Of a DNA stretch of 64,000 bases, positions 48,275-59,900 are shown in pieces. A program made the position numbers and the translations under genes. Within the stretch, counting starts at the first letter, position 1; each line of letters starts with the position of its first letter. The notes beneath the pieces are model-generated. The model was not told the DNA's origin, did no database searches, and saw nothing but the letters and a program-made list of their open reading frames with translations. Source of the stretch: Acheta domesticus (lineage: Eukaryota > Arthropoda > Insecta > Orthoptera > Gryllidae); NCBI GenBank assembly GCA_031308135.1, contig JAHLJT010003656.1, forward strand, positions 68,838,984-68,902,983. The letters run 5' to 3'.

Positions 48275-48450
48275 ATGTTAACTTGAGGCATCTCGGTTCA
48301 AAGCCCAGTTTGTGGCGATTTTTATCCCGTCAATTTCTATTCAGAGCGTACCCGAGATCCACTCAGCCTCCTTTCAACAGGGGAGCCACGTATTTACAGG
48401 CTTGATTGTCCACGCATCTTGGGTAAATATGCGGATGAAGCACTATGCTT
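48275..48450 (+). mobile_element. Possible 5'-truncated SINE
   Basis: 'CTCGGTTCAAAGCCC' fits a B box and is followed by 'GTTTGTGGCGATTTTTATCC', which resembles the post-B-box junction of family 1 (GTGGC then A/T-rich). No A box is found upstream and no second copy of the downstream body occurs here. Confidence 0.33.
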
Positions 48451-48454
48451 GTCA

Positions 48455-48780
48455 CATCGCCTTCTCCCCACTTGCGAACAAGCAAGACCTCAGTGAGAAG
48501 TCAAATGCCGGAAAAGGCATATATAGACGAGTCCTAACCTCCTCTTACCTCAAGCAGGTGCATCTACAGTACTTGTGATGTACTGCGCAGGAGAAATAAT
48601 TAAAAAATTTAATATTAGATTTATTAATATTTAAGATTTTAAAAAAATCAATAAAGGGCCTTAAAGTATGACCTCACAGGCCTACTGGACTTTCTGCTAC
48701 TACACAGTTCGGCCTATTTAGAAAGGCAAATCATTAGAATACGGGGAACACTGTGGCTGATTAACCAATCTTGGAGCACA
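48455..48780. other. AT-rich stretch, nothing recognised
   Basis: No feature identified. Confidence 0.3.
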
Positions 48781-48784
48781 CTAG

Positions 48785-49080
48785 TCGTCCCAGTGAGCGG
48801 CGCCCCCTGCAGTGGGCGTAACGGTGTTTTAGCATAATGAACCGCTGTCTCCGGCGCGGACGGCCTTTGGGTGGCTCTCAACGCGAACTCAACTCGAAAC
48901 ACCAGCCGCCCCGCGCCTCCCCGCGTCGCGCCGCTGAAGCGAGGAGAAGCTGCCGAAGCAATTACTGCGAATGGCTCAGCCCGTGGCCACTCGGAATCGA
49001 TGGGCGCTTGTCGACCTCCTCGCGCCCTGCCGCCAACGCAACGGGACGCCTCCACCCCTTCCTTCTGCTCGCCTTTCCGA
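48785..49080. other. GC-rich, CpG-dense island
   Basis: Starts with a good CTCF-like match and contains opposing frames of 71-136 codons without a domain. Confidence 0.62.
48799..48815 (-). promoter_or_regulatory. CTCF-like motif at island edge
   Basis: Minus strand CCACTGCAGGGGGCGCC closely fits the CTCF core CCASYAGRKGGCRS, with one extra base of spacing between CCA and GCAGGGGGCGC. Location at the edge of a CpG-dense island suits an insulator or promoter role, but this is sequence resemblance only. Confidence 0.3.
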
Positions 49081-49089
49081 AAATAAATA

Positions 49090-50685
49090 ATAACTTCAAA
49101 GTTACTTGCTACGTTTTGGTACACATGCTAGATCATCGCATCACACGGAAAGAAATGTAATCTGAAATTTGCTAGATTCAGAACCAGCAGCTCGTGGCGT
49201 CATCACTCTTTGATCAATTCGGAGTAACATTAAAATTACTTCACTTTCATTTTGGTCAATATTCTTTTTATATTCAGTACGAAGTTCATGAAAAAATTAT
49301 TTTACACGTACGCCATTAATTTCGTCGGTTTGTCGTATAAAAATTAACTCGCTATGACGCATCTTTTTTAATGTTTCTGGGTTGATCATTTCCTAAATTA
49401 TCCTTAGCGATGGCATGTCTTTCCTTTTCGTCAATTTGTCCCAGAAACAAATTCCCTATTTTAATGACTGAGTAATACATCGTTTAGTATCTCAATGGGG
49501 TTGAAATAATATTAGGAAGTATAACGTATACTTCTAAATCTACAAGACGAATACATCAAGCTTCAGAAAGAAATACTTTTCGATAATTATGTTTCATTCA
49601 CTACGAGTTAAAATTTCAGAAGGGACAAATGCAATGGCAAGAGCAGGGTGGAGAAGCTGAAACGAGGAGTAGGATCTTCAGTCACGAAGAGACATTTAGA
49701 CAATGACGCAGCACAACGCTCCTATTTAGAGAGACGAGGAAGTCAAAAGCAAACTCTGGAAACCAGGGAGACACCAGGTAGACTCACTGGTCGCGAATAC
49801 TCGAACCACTTCAGGGCGAACTCTTGCTTTCTCTACATATATGGGGGCCAAACACACCAGAAGCATCATTTCCTACGGCATACATGAAAGAACACCCTCT
49901 GCTAAAAAGCTCATCATTCTATAAATTTCGCTTCTTGACGTGTTTACAGAACTTTCGTCCAGGTAGACCACATTTCAACGGCGTTTTCAAGAGCTGACAG
50001 TCTGGTCAGTTTGAGAAAATCATTATAACCTTTCACAGAACTGTAGGAATTAAAATGTGAGTGACGTATTGGCAATCTCATATCAGGACAAAATGTTTCG
50101 TTGTTGCAATTTCATCACTATTTCCTTCGCAAAGCATGAACAATATAGTAACAATAACGTACGTCGCTATATTTTTAGGTTAATTGCATATTTAATTAAA
50201 CAAGAGTAAACTGGAGACTTCCTTTGTTTCGCACTTCGAATGAAACAACACGAACAACGTTATTACGAATGTGAATATAATGGATTGCTTAGTTTTTAAA
50301 AAAGTAAAAACATAAAACGAATTGTCAGGCCTACCTCTTGGTACGAAATGAAAAGTGCTGCCAAGGGAGTGAAACCAAACAGTTGATGCATGACGAATGG
50401 AAATGTTAGATCTCTGGTGGTAAACAACACGGTAGTACAAACACCGAAGCAACAACTTACAAAATGACATCCCCAGTGCATTAAAAACATTTTAGCAGCG
50501 ACCGTGATAATTCCTTAAGACTCATGGTTTGAAGGGAATTCGGCGATTCTACTCTTCCCAAAAAGCAGCTCATGTAAAAGCAACATGCGAGTGTCGTTTC
50601 ATTGACTCCACAGCTTATCACTCAACAACCCAACAATCCTGCTTTCTACCCATTATTCGGCAACGTGTACGTACACTAGAGACAT
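49090..50685. other. AT-rich stretch, no gene supported
   Basis: Small frames at 49648-49887 (79 codons, plus) and 50192-50470 (92 codons, minus) have no recognisable domain. No repeat family identified. Confidence 0.35.
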
Positions 50686-50689
50686 CTGG

Positions 50690-51110
50690 AAGCGGTTCTG
50701 AATGAGCGGACTGGAGCCGAACTACGGCCCGTACTTTCCGCTGTCCCGATGACCGCCCCGCAGCTATTGAGCCGCTCCTCGAACAGAGAAAGTAAAAATA
50801 GCGGAGCCGGTCCCAGCAGAATGTATGTCACGCAAAAAACACACAGCTTCGCGAAGTCTCAAGCACAACGCAAAGGTGCTCTGTGGCGCAAGGCGGTAGG
50901 CGGAGCCGAGTTACGCACTCGTCCAAAAAGGGTCGACAAGCTTCCGGGCAAAAAATTAATAACAAGAACTGCATCACCTAACTGCGCTCTCATGCAACAA
51001 CAAATCCTTGAACAAATATTTGCATTTTCTAATTGCAATAGCAAAAAACCTAAACTACAATGGGATAAAAAATCTGTTATATTTAATTTTATCAGTAGAG
51101 GACGCTAGAA
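50690..51110. other. Moderate-GC patch with a 119-codon frame
   Basis: Plus-strand frame 50749-51108 overlaps a smaller opposite-strand frame and has no domain. GC is raised only at 50690-50960. I do not call a gene. Confidence 0.35.
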
Positions 51111-51114
51111 GCGA

Positions 51115-51545
51115 CGTTCGAGCACCTCATACAATAAAAATTAAAAACCCGAAATAAAGTATAGGAAGAAAACTTCCCTCTTTCCATCGCCTTTTTCGAA
51201 GTTTATTCACACATTAACATTTTTAAATGAAAATACTACTTCTGAAATCACAAAAACGTGCCCCCAAGATATTTTTTAACAAATATGTACATTAGTTCGT
51301 AAATATGTAAAATAACACTAAACCATTTCATTAAAGATACGCAAAAATATGAATTTAATTGTTTAAAAAAACAGGTACACTACATTTTTCAAAAAATAGT
51401 ATGGAAAACAATGTATACAATACATTTAAAAAATGCCCTACAAAAATGTAGACGAAATTAATTGAAAATACAAATATTGTATAGTATTTATTATTTGGGT
51501 ATCGAATTTGTACATTGATAGGCGCTAGTATTATTTTCATTTTTA
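51115..51545. other. AT-rich stretch, nothing recognised
   Basis: AT-rich DNA up to the tandem duplication. Confidence 0.3.
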
Positions 51546-51550
51546 TTTTT

Positions 51551-51786
51551 GTCACTCATGTTCAATGTTTCAATATTATTGGGGGGGGGGGCGCTTAGTT
51601 TGTCCATGCTTAGTACCAGTGAAGAGGTCAACCGGACCTGCGGACGACAGTGAGTGGCACATGCTCAACATGTTTTTGTCATACATGTTCAATGTTTCGA
51701 TATTACTGGGGGGGAGGGCTGCTTAGTTTGTCCATGCTTAGGACCAGTGAAGAGGTCAACCGGACCTGCGGACGGCAGTGGGTGGC
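51551..51786. repeat. Tandem duplication, period 127 bases
   Basis: 51551-51659 and 51678-51786 are near-identical, sharing 'CATGTTCAATGTTTC', a G run, 'GCTTAGTTTGTCCATGCTTA' and 'GAGGTCAACCGGACCTGCGG'. The G run is eleven in copy 1 and interrupted (GGGGGGGAGGG) in copy 2. The second copy leads straight into the GC island at 51770. Confidence 0.93.
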
Positions 51787-52090
51787 GGCGCGAGCGGAGG
51801 GCCGGCAGGAAGAGGAGATAGCGGCGGCGGCGCTAAGAGGCGCGCAAACACGCGTCTGGCGACGCTCCTCGACGCCATTCTCGGTCGCCCTCGCCCCATT
51901 CACGCCCGCGGCCAGCGCCCGCCCTTCCCGTCTCGCCTCCGCACGGGGCTCGCGGAGGGGTCGCACGACTCACGAGCGCAAACACCGACGCGACGCGACG
52001 CGACGCGACGGCCGCCCGCGCCGCCGCCTTTCCCCTTTCCCGGCGCCGTTTTTTACAACTGGCGCTCCTCCGCTCAACGGACGCGCGGAT
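51770..52090. other. GC-rich island with (CGACG)n
   Basis: CpG-dense block with five CGACG units at 51986-52010. Frames of 87-181 codons overlap on both strands; the longest starts in the tandem duplication and has no domain. Confidence 0.68.
51986..52010. repeat. (CGACG)5 microsatellite
   Basis: Five perfect units. Shorter GTCGC or GCGGC relatives occur in the islands at 35388, 22925, 23945 and 54065. Confidence 0.93.
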
Positions 52091-52099
52091 CGAGGTGAT

Positions 52100-53000
52100 G
52101 ATGCTTCTCCGAAATGCAATTCATCCATGATGACTTTCAACACAGTTTGTCAACGGCTGAAAAGAGATTCATTAACCTTTATGGAATATTTATAAATATT
52201 CTTCACATAGTCATTCACATAAGTTAGAGCGTTTAAAGATGTGTGCCATTCATTCCAGTTACAACGAAGTATTCCCCTAGAACATTGCCAACAATGATTC
52301 ATAACACCATAATCTAATTCATTCCTATTAGGATAAAAACAAATTCATTACACCGTAATCAACAGCATATTCTTTCGAAATCGCCACCATTTGATGACCC
52401 ATAATCTTGTTTGGAACTCAGCTCCTTTGCTAGCAGCAATGAAGTTTACCTGAGGGATCGCCTCCCCAAGTGGGCTTACAGTTCTCCTTCAGATGACAAG
52501 TGTCCCCGGAATTTGTTTTTCCTTTCGTGTGCGCGCAAAGAATTGAGTTTATTAAAATTACGTTGTTTGCTTTGTGAGAGTCATATGCATGGACGGCAGT
52601 GACACACCGTTATGAAGGTAATGAAAGAAAATAATAGCTATTCATACCATGTGACTTTATTGCGGACAATTGCTTCTGTTTCTTCACAAACACCATACAT
52701 GAATTTCTCGTAACGAAAGTTAAAATTATTCTAATTATAACTTAGTTATCATTAAGTCTTGGATTGTAATTGTTCCATTGGAAACATTAACTTGGAAAAT
52801 TAAATTGCTATGTAATCGAAATCTGAAGTTCAGAACAAAACTGAAATTGTACAAAATTATTTGAAGTCAACTTAAAAATAAAGGTTTCTGCTTTTTTTTG
52901 GTGATAAACTATTGAAAAACATATGATTTTGCAAAAAAGTTCTTACATAATTACATTAACTACTTCTCACTCGATTTATTTACAAAAATGAAATAATTTA
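52100..53000. other. AT-rich stretch, nothing recognised
   Basis: A 63-codon plus frame at 52411-52602 lacks recognisable features. Otherwise AT-rich DNA. Confidence 0.35.
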
Positions 53001-53008
53001 TAGAATGT

Positions 53009-53618
53009 TAGCCAGTGCCCGGCAATGCCTCGTTATTGCAGAGTATTAAATAAATGCAATTCAAGCTCAAAATCAATGTATTCAGTGAAGAATAACTACA
53101 TATGAATAAAACTTTACTATATTACATTACATTTTAAAAATCAAATATACGAATAATGTTGTGCACGTGTTAGGATTTTATTTAGATTTCCTGCTTTCTA
53201 CATCGCAACATCGATGTTATGCTATATATTGAGTCGAAGCGAGGCGTGTAGTTCAAAAATATATCCATCGGATCCAGTCGATCATTTTGGAGAGGCCATC
53301 ATAGATTTTTGTTAAATAAAAAGCTTTTGTTACTATATTGTATACTGTTTTGGTGGTGCATATACACCATACATTATTTTTTAAATAATTACATAATTCT
53401 AACAGAAAAAATATTTAAATCAATTTTGCGAAATAAAGGAAGGTAACAAACGAAAACTACCCCATGATTAACTTTGCAAAACCAACGCCCCCACATGTTC
53501 GATTTAATCCACTCTGTAAATACTCCCCCCCCCACTAATAACAAAATGTGAAAATTCAGCGAAATCGGTCGAGTAGTTTTTGCGACAGACGTACCACATT
53601 CCCCTTTATATAGATAAA
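53009..53618 (+). mobile_element. Degenerate interspersed repeat
   Basis: One end, 'TTAGCCAGTGCCCGGCAATG', and the other end, 'GCGAAATCGGTCGAGTAGTT' followed by 'TTTATATAGATA', match wording I associate with a widespread insect interspersed repeat (a 'CCCGGC...' start and an 'AAATCGGT...AGTAGTTTTTG...TATATAGAT' end). The class is uncertain and there is no second copy here. The small frame 53389-53622 is not a recognisable protein. Confidence 0.45.
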
Positions 53619-53849
53619 CCACTCACTCCCAGACCACGACCACATCCAAAAATTCGCACAAGTCGCCCACACTCTTCAAATTTCGAGAAACATGACTCAA
53701 AATCACAAAGCCAATCCACAACGATCTGCGGAAGACACCACTTTACGCGAACTACTACAAAAACCCAACGAACATCCGGTGGGTTCGCATTATCATCGGC
53801 AAGCCGATCGCAACGCCAACTATATTTTTTTTAAAGCGGGATATACCTG

Positions 53850-54115
53850 AGCGTTTTTGCCCATCAAGCTGCGGCGGCGGTCAGAGCGACGGCGGCGGCG
53901 GCGGAGGCGAGGCGGCGTTGGCACGTGCGCCACGGCGGGGGCGGACGCAGTGGCGGCGGGCGGCGGCGGCCGTGAAACGCCGACGGCGCGTCGCGCATTG
54001 CGCAACGGCCGCTCCGCCCCCGCCTCGGCTGTTGTTATTCCGGGCGCGGACAGCGCCAGCGCTTCCGCGGCGCGGCGCGGCGCGGCGCTGCAGTGGGCAA
54101 GGCGGGTTGCGAAAT
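53850..54115. other. GC-rich, CpG-dense island
   Basis: Begins with CGG units and ends with a GCGGC run near 54068-54084. Three frames of 87-123 codons overlap on both strands with no domain. Confidence 0.68.
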
Positions 54116-54209
54116 TCGCTACTTGATAAGTACGTGTCCTTGTGTGGTGGTTCGTTGCCTTTGAGTGGACACGTCGGTTAACCAACTCCAATTATTGCAC
54201 CTGTGACGT

Positions 54210-54990
54210 TAGTGAGTGCGGCGGTGATAGAGGCCGACGGTAGCGTGTAGCCACGAGGGAGGAGACTGGGGTGGAGGGAGGCATCGGTAGCGCGGGATGG
54301 TGGTAGTGGGGACAGATAGCTGGAGGTGGTAGCGGCGTTGGTGGAGGGAAGCAGAGGAGGATGCCGCAGCGCTGTCAGTGGTGGGAGTAAGGAACCGTGG
54401 TGGTGGTGGTGGTGGTGAGAAAGCAGTGGAAGAGGTGGTGAAAAGAGTAGAATGTTGGGAGCGGAAGTGAAGGTAGGATATGTGGGTGAGGGAGGCAGAA
54501 AATGCGAAGGGGAACACAGCAGGCGGTAACAGGAGTGGTAGTGATGATGGCGGCGGCGGTGGCGATGGTAGCGGTGGCGGGATGGTGGTGGCAGAGGCGG
54601 CGGAGGTAGCGGTGGCGGGTTGGTGGTGGCTGTGGCAGCGGTGGCAATGACAGTGGCGGCGGTGGCAGTGGGAGTGGCAGTGGCGGCGGCAGTGGCAGTG
54701 GCGACGGTGGCAGTGGCGGTGGCGGTGGCGGTGGCGGTAGGGGCGGCGGCGGCGGTGGCGGAGGAGTTGGCGGTGGTGGTGATGGTGATGGTGATGGTGG
54801 TGGTGGTAGCGGCGGCGGCGGCGGTGGTGGTGGTGATAGAGGAGGCGGCGGCGGCGGCGGCGATGGCGGAGGCGGTGGAGGAGCGATAATGACAGTAGTG
54901 GGGGGTGGTAGATGCGGTGGCTGCCGACCACCACGTGCCTCCTGTCTGTCGACGATGTCGCAGTCGTGCCTCGTGAGCGCGCGGAAGGTC
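54210..54990. repeat. GGT/GGC/GTA-rich simple-sequence tract
   Basis: From about 54400 to 54895 the plus strand is mostly GGT, GGC and GTGGCA units. The minus-strand frames of 218 and 241 codons therefore read as His/Arg or Pro/Ser/Leu low complexity and the 89-codon plus frame as poly Val/Ala. The purine asymmetry resembles the tract at 24430-24780, but flanking sequence is not shared. Confidence 0.8.
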
Positions 54991-54999
54991 AGGTGGATG

Positions 55000-55710
55000 T
55001 GGAAGGGGAGAGCGGAGTGAAGTGTTTTCACTTCAAACGGATGCCTCTGATCCCTGAGGCGCAGAAGCGAAGTCTGGGGAATAATGAATTTCGAGAATGA
55101 TCAATAAATGTCTATTGCACGTGCAGGTACCTGTCTTAATTTCCAGTGGAAATATGTGATCTACGATACGATCCGAGAATAATGCAGGAAGGCAATTTTT
55201 CCCTGATGGCATTCCATTGGCAACATTAAAACACATGCGAACTTGCGTTTTGTAGTTTATTCAAGGCACAATCTTGAACTCATCAAGAATATTCAAAATT
55301 TAAGAAGGAATAATTATTCTGCCTATAACATTGAAATTTCCCTAAAACACTAAGACACAATATAAAACCCTAAGACACGATAAGTCTACAAGGAATAAGG
55401 GATCACACAAACAGTCCTAAAATACTGTTTGCTATCCATCACATGACGGGTGTATCAGAAAAAGCTTTAAATAAAATATGATGAAAGAAACGTGATTTTA
55501 AGGCACTTAGTGACTCCTGAAATAAAAAAGGAACCTTCCAGACTTCCGCAAATTAGTATCACTATATATCACGAACCTGGCCTTACCTTTGCACGTTTAT
55601 TTTCTTTTGGCTTCATAAATTCAAGACGCTCTTCACGTCAACATTCTCGTACAGTTCGTCGCACGAGAACAAATTGTCACACAACTCAAGATTCGCAAGC
55701 AGGAGAAAAA
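55000..55710. other. AT-rich stretch, nothing recognised
   Basis: No RNA, repeat or coding feature identified. Confidence 0.35.
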
Positions 55711-55714
55711 ACTG

Positions 55715-56640
55715 GCGCGGCTGACGCAGTCGCCTGCTGCTCCGTGGGAGCAACTCGTCCGCGTGTTTGTAGACATGGCGCAAGCCGAGGCGTGGAGGGG
55801 AAGGCGGCCGGCGGTGAGGGCGGGGGTGGGAGTTGGGTTCTGAGAAAGGAGCCTGGAGAAACATCGGGTCCAAGGGGGCTGAGACTAGAGTGGGAGTGGT
55901 AATGGGGCTGGAGCACTTGAGATAAAACAAGACAGGGCAGAACGGGGGAGCGAAGGAATGGAACAGTGGGGCAGCGGAAGAGAGAGAGAAGGAAGGAGGG
56001 AGGGAGGGAGACAGAGGGGGAGGAGAGAAGGAAAAACGAAGGAGAGAGCGATAGAAGACTGGGAAGGGGAGAACTGCGCGTGATGCTGAAATATTGAGAC
56101 ACCAGAGGCCGGATGACAGGCAGAAAAGAGGGGGCTGAGAGCGAGAAGTGCGCAGGACGGAAAGGAAACAAAGGCCGGGCAGAGGCACGGGGATAGGCCG
56201 GGAGACGGGGATGTTTGGAGACCGCAGGTGGCTGAGACGCACACGGGGACGGGAGTGGAGGGCGCGGGCGCGGGACGGCGAGCAGGCATTGGCTACGCCG
56301 CGGTGGGCGGGGCCGGGGCGGGGCCGCCACCCCGGAAGAAGCTCGAGAAACCGGAGCACATGTGGCACGTCGCCGGCCGATAAACACGCTCCAACGCCAA
56401 CACCGCCCCGCTGCCGCCGCCGGCGCTGCCGCCGCCGGCGCCGGGCGCGCGTGTGCCTGCGCCGCGCTATTTCGGGTCCCCCCTCTCCCCCTCACTCCTC
56501 CTCTTCGCGGTCCCTGGGGCCGGCGGGTGATCGCCTGCCGGGACGTGAGCAGGCAGCGAGTCGACGACCCACCCCACGGGCGCCTGGCTCACGCCCCCTG
56601 GGGGAAGACGTGTGGCCGAGAGCGCGACCCTGCGTATTTT
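55715..56640. other. Large GC island with purine-rich and CpG-rich halves
   Basis: The left half (to about 56140) is GA-rich on the plus strand; the right half (56250-56610) is CpG-dense with GCC units. Minus frames of 134, 251 and 269 codons and plus frames of 114-176 codons overlap. The long minus translations are Pro/Ser/Leu-rich from the purine tract, and no domain is recognised. Confidence 0.68.
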
Positions 56641-56795
56641 CAGAAGCGCTGTACGGAAAAACAAGACTTGCCGTTTAATAATCTTATAATTTCGCATTCA
56701 GGCTAGCAAAACGCACTTTCTCACTCTCTCCACAAAGTGTGTGTGGTGGTTTAGAATTTGACCCTATGTATACTTCAATTTAAACACTAGAATAC

Positions 56796-56920
56796 TTTGA
56801 CGTAAATCAGCTGTTACGGTGCAATCTAATAGGGAGCTTGAACGAGACCATAGTGACGTCACCATGGTGACGTTTAAGCTCTCGATTGGATGACACCGTA
56901 ACAGCTGATGACCTGTCAAA
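56796..56920. repeat. Imperfect palindrome centred on a CRE-like octamer
   Basis: The left arm 56796-56840 and right arm 56876-56920 pair with several mismatches; the best block is ATCAGCTGTTACGGTG against CACCGTAACAGCTGAT. The centre holds TGACGTCA and a second TGACGT. It may be a small MITE without a recognisable transposase source, or a palindromic regulatory sequence. Confidence 0.65.
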
Positions 56921-56924
56921 GGAC

Positions 56925-59900
56925 ACCATGAATAAATCGAAGTTTAATGTTCATTTCTTAGGAGTAGGTGCAGACTCAATTGCCCTAGGAGACACAAGCC
57001 CGTGTCCGCCATTCCACAACTTGTCTCTCTCTTCCTGCTCTCCTGATCCTGTCCCCATTCCCCCTCACTGCGAATGGGACGTCTCAGTGAAACCCTAGGT
57101 TCACTCATTCACCCACTGCAGCTGAAATCCTCCCCTTCTGCTTTAACCCTTTGCCTTACCCTTCCTTCAATTTCGGCATCAAGTTTCAACGTTTATACTT
57201 TTTCAACATTCCCTTTAATGATTTTGAAATCTGACTAGGTTTCACTCGAATTTTCCGTATTTTCAGTCATTTTACCGATGCTAAATACCTACTAGCTCTC
57301 ATCAATACGAAACTTGATACAGCATTTTTGAAAGAGCCGACTACAGCTGGCCCTGCAAATCGCTACTACTTCGCATCCAAAAGTTCAAGCCGTGCCTCTG
57401 CATTCCTCTGTATCCCCTCCCCGTCCCGGCCAGACTTCCACATTCCACGTTTCTCCTATCCCGTCCACTTGATTTCAGCGTCTTCCGTCCTCGGGCTCCG
57501 GACTGGGAAAATGGCAGCAGCACTGGGCTCCTCCTTCCGACGCGGAAGTGTTCTTTCTCTGGTCGATTGGTCGATAGCTTCGTCTCTTCGAACGAATCTT
57601 CCACTTCGCCGCTACAAGGCAACCTGTCTGCCGGGTTTAATTTCTGGTGCGAAGTCGGAGTAATAGATACATACACACATACCACATACGAAGATTACTG
57701 GATGATCAGACTTGCAACATTTTAAAACGATAGCTCAAATGATGAAGATGGATTTAATATATAGCCTTTCTTTCAATATGTTAGGCCACTGCACGTTACT
57801 TTTTTTCTCCGTTCGATAGTCATAACACTCGTCTAAGTGTAAGTATCCACTTTCATTATATGCCCGTAAATAATTTATAACAAGAGGCTGACATTTAGAA
57901 TTTTTCTCAACGCATTACATAAGAAACAATAACGTGTTTCAAAACACGAAATGTTAAGAAATCATCAGACACCGACTGTGTCCGTTTGACACCACGATAG
58001 AAATAACGAGTGAATGTCAGATGAATATAAATCCATCCATCAGATACAGATTTGGAACAAGGTCGTTTTCATCCTTCGTGTCTATCCGTGGTGCATCACA
58101 TGTGCTGGAAAGAGAAGGCAATTGACGGAGTCATCGCATTTTAACGGCGCGCCGGCCGATCGATGCCGCGCCACACGAGATCAAGCTCCGGCAACGCGAG
58201 ACTAAAGGCGGGGCCGGGGATTAAGCCACGAGCTTCGGCGGCTGCAAATCGGGGTATTGAGTTGCGTCAAGCAAGGGCATCTTGCCTCGGGTTTCCAGAA
58301 GGAAAAACGACTAAAGCAAACTCAAATAAATACATATGAATTGTTATTTATAAAATGAGAAGTAAAAGTGGCATTTTATTTTGTGAGAAAGGCTGCGACA
58401 CGAGGCCGATACGCTGATAGCGCAATACTACGAGCAAAATAAAATCACTTTTACCACATGTGTCATACACTTATTTTTTAGTCAGTCTTACTGACTTTTC
58501 ATTTTATTTTAATTCGAGTACACAAATCACTTAATTACGTTTAATGATACATCAAGGTTAACAGCGATCACACGAGAGTATTTTTGCTTGATTTGTTGCA
58601 TTCACAATTTTATCTGAACGTTCGGAGCAACGTCTCACTTTTAACACTAGTGCTAGAATGAACTTTCAGCACGCTACGCATGTCCTAAAAGTAACAGCTT
58701 TTACCCTGACTAAAAAATAAATAAATTATTAAAATAAAGAAAATGATCCAAAAGAAAAGAGATTAAGAAACTCCACTTTCTATAGGCGAGTAATTAAGAG
58801 GGTAACGAAGATATGAGAAAAACATGTGATTGTGGAAATACGAAGATGCTAAGATGAACAATTAATAGTGGATAATGGAGGTCTCAACACTATCTGAGAA
58901 ATTTCTGGAGGTTCTCGAAACCCAGGGACGTACGAAGTCGGATCTCAGCTCTTCCCAGACGTGTCGAGAGCAGAAAGAATAGGTTAGGAGATGTCTGTAG
59001 TGTAAGACAGCAAGTAAAAGAGACCAGACGATTGTGGTAAAGATTAGGAGAGAAGCGGGAGAGGAAGCTGAAACGTCGATGAACAATGAAAAACGAAGTG
59101 CGTAAAGCTAAATACGAAGTTGCACATGAGGTGAACGGAAAAATGATTCTGGTCTTTATGAAAATATAATTTCTGTTCACATAAAAGCGAAGACATGTCC
59201 CAAACACAGAAGCAATGGAACTATTACTCCTTTCGAATGATTTACGGACTCACAACTTCCATTCACACCCCAAGACAAACCGAGACGACGCCTTTCAAGC
59301 TTTATTTGTTTATACACAAAGCTCATTCTCCCCTGGCAGTCTATGAAATCTCAGTTCACATACCACTTTCATTCAAAAACGCATTATTAGTTAAAGTGCT
59401 TATTAAGACATTCTTTAGGGCTGTTAATATAAAAATGAGAAACTTTTACACATACTTCTTAAAAATAATTATTTACCTTTCTGTCAATGAAATCGGCAGA
59501 ACAGTCTTTCAAAAATGTCCTACGTAAAAATTGATGTAATACAGCTCAGTTACTCGCGAACAACTTACGCAACAATTCCTTGCTAATCAAAACTGTGTAT
59601 ATTAAACACAGTACAAATGTCAACAAGGAGCCATTAGACGCTTGCACAAGTTTCCAGAAATACTTCGGGTTTTGACAAGAGCTACACCCATAATATACAC
59701 AACTGAAAAGAAAGCCCAGAAAAATTAAACTGCAACAAATGTGCAAGCACAAACGTTTTGCCGTAATTGTCCACGCCTAACAACGTGACAGGAAGTGCAT
59801 GTACTCTCTTCCGTGCAAGGAGGAAGCTAAGGACACGCTCAACAAGTCCCACAAGCGACAATTAGTCTTACTTTGTGGTTTTGTCGTGCTATGCTCCACA

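Noticed and set aside
49790..49825. Minus-strand B-box-like GTGGTTCGAGTATTC
   Set aside because: No A box or SINE body, and the second half of the box does not match.
54209..55031. Minus-strand frames of 218 and 241 codons with poly-His and poly-Pro
   Set aside because: Direct translation of the GGT/GGC tract.
55613..56495. Minus-strand frames of 251 and 269 codons
   Set aside because: The Pro/Ser/Leu translation follows from a purine-rich plus strand. Three overlapping frames are open and no domain is visible.
57328..57663. 111-codon plus-strand frame with an internal Kozak-like ATG and a basic, mitochondrial-presequence-like start
   Set aside because: Fully opposed by a 114-codon minus-strand frame and too short and featureless to support a gene.
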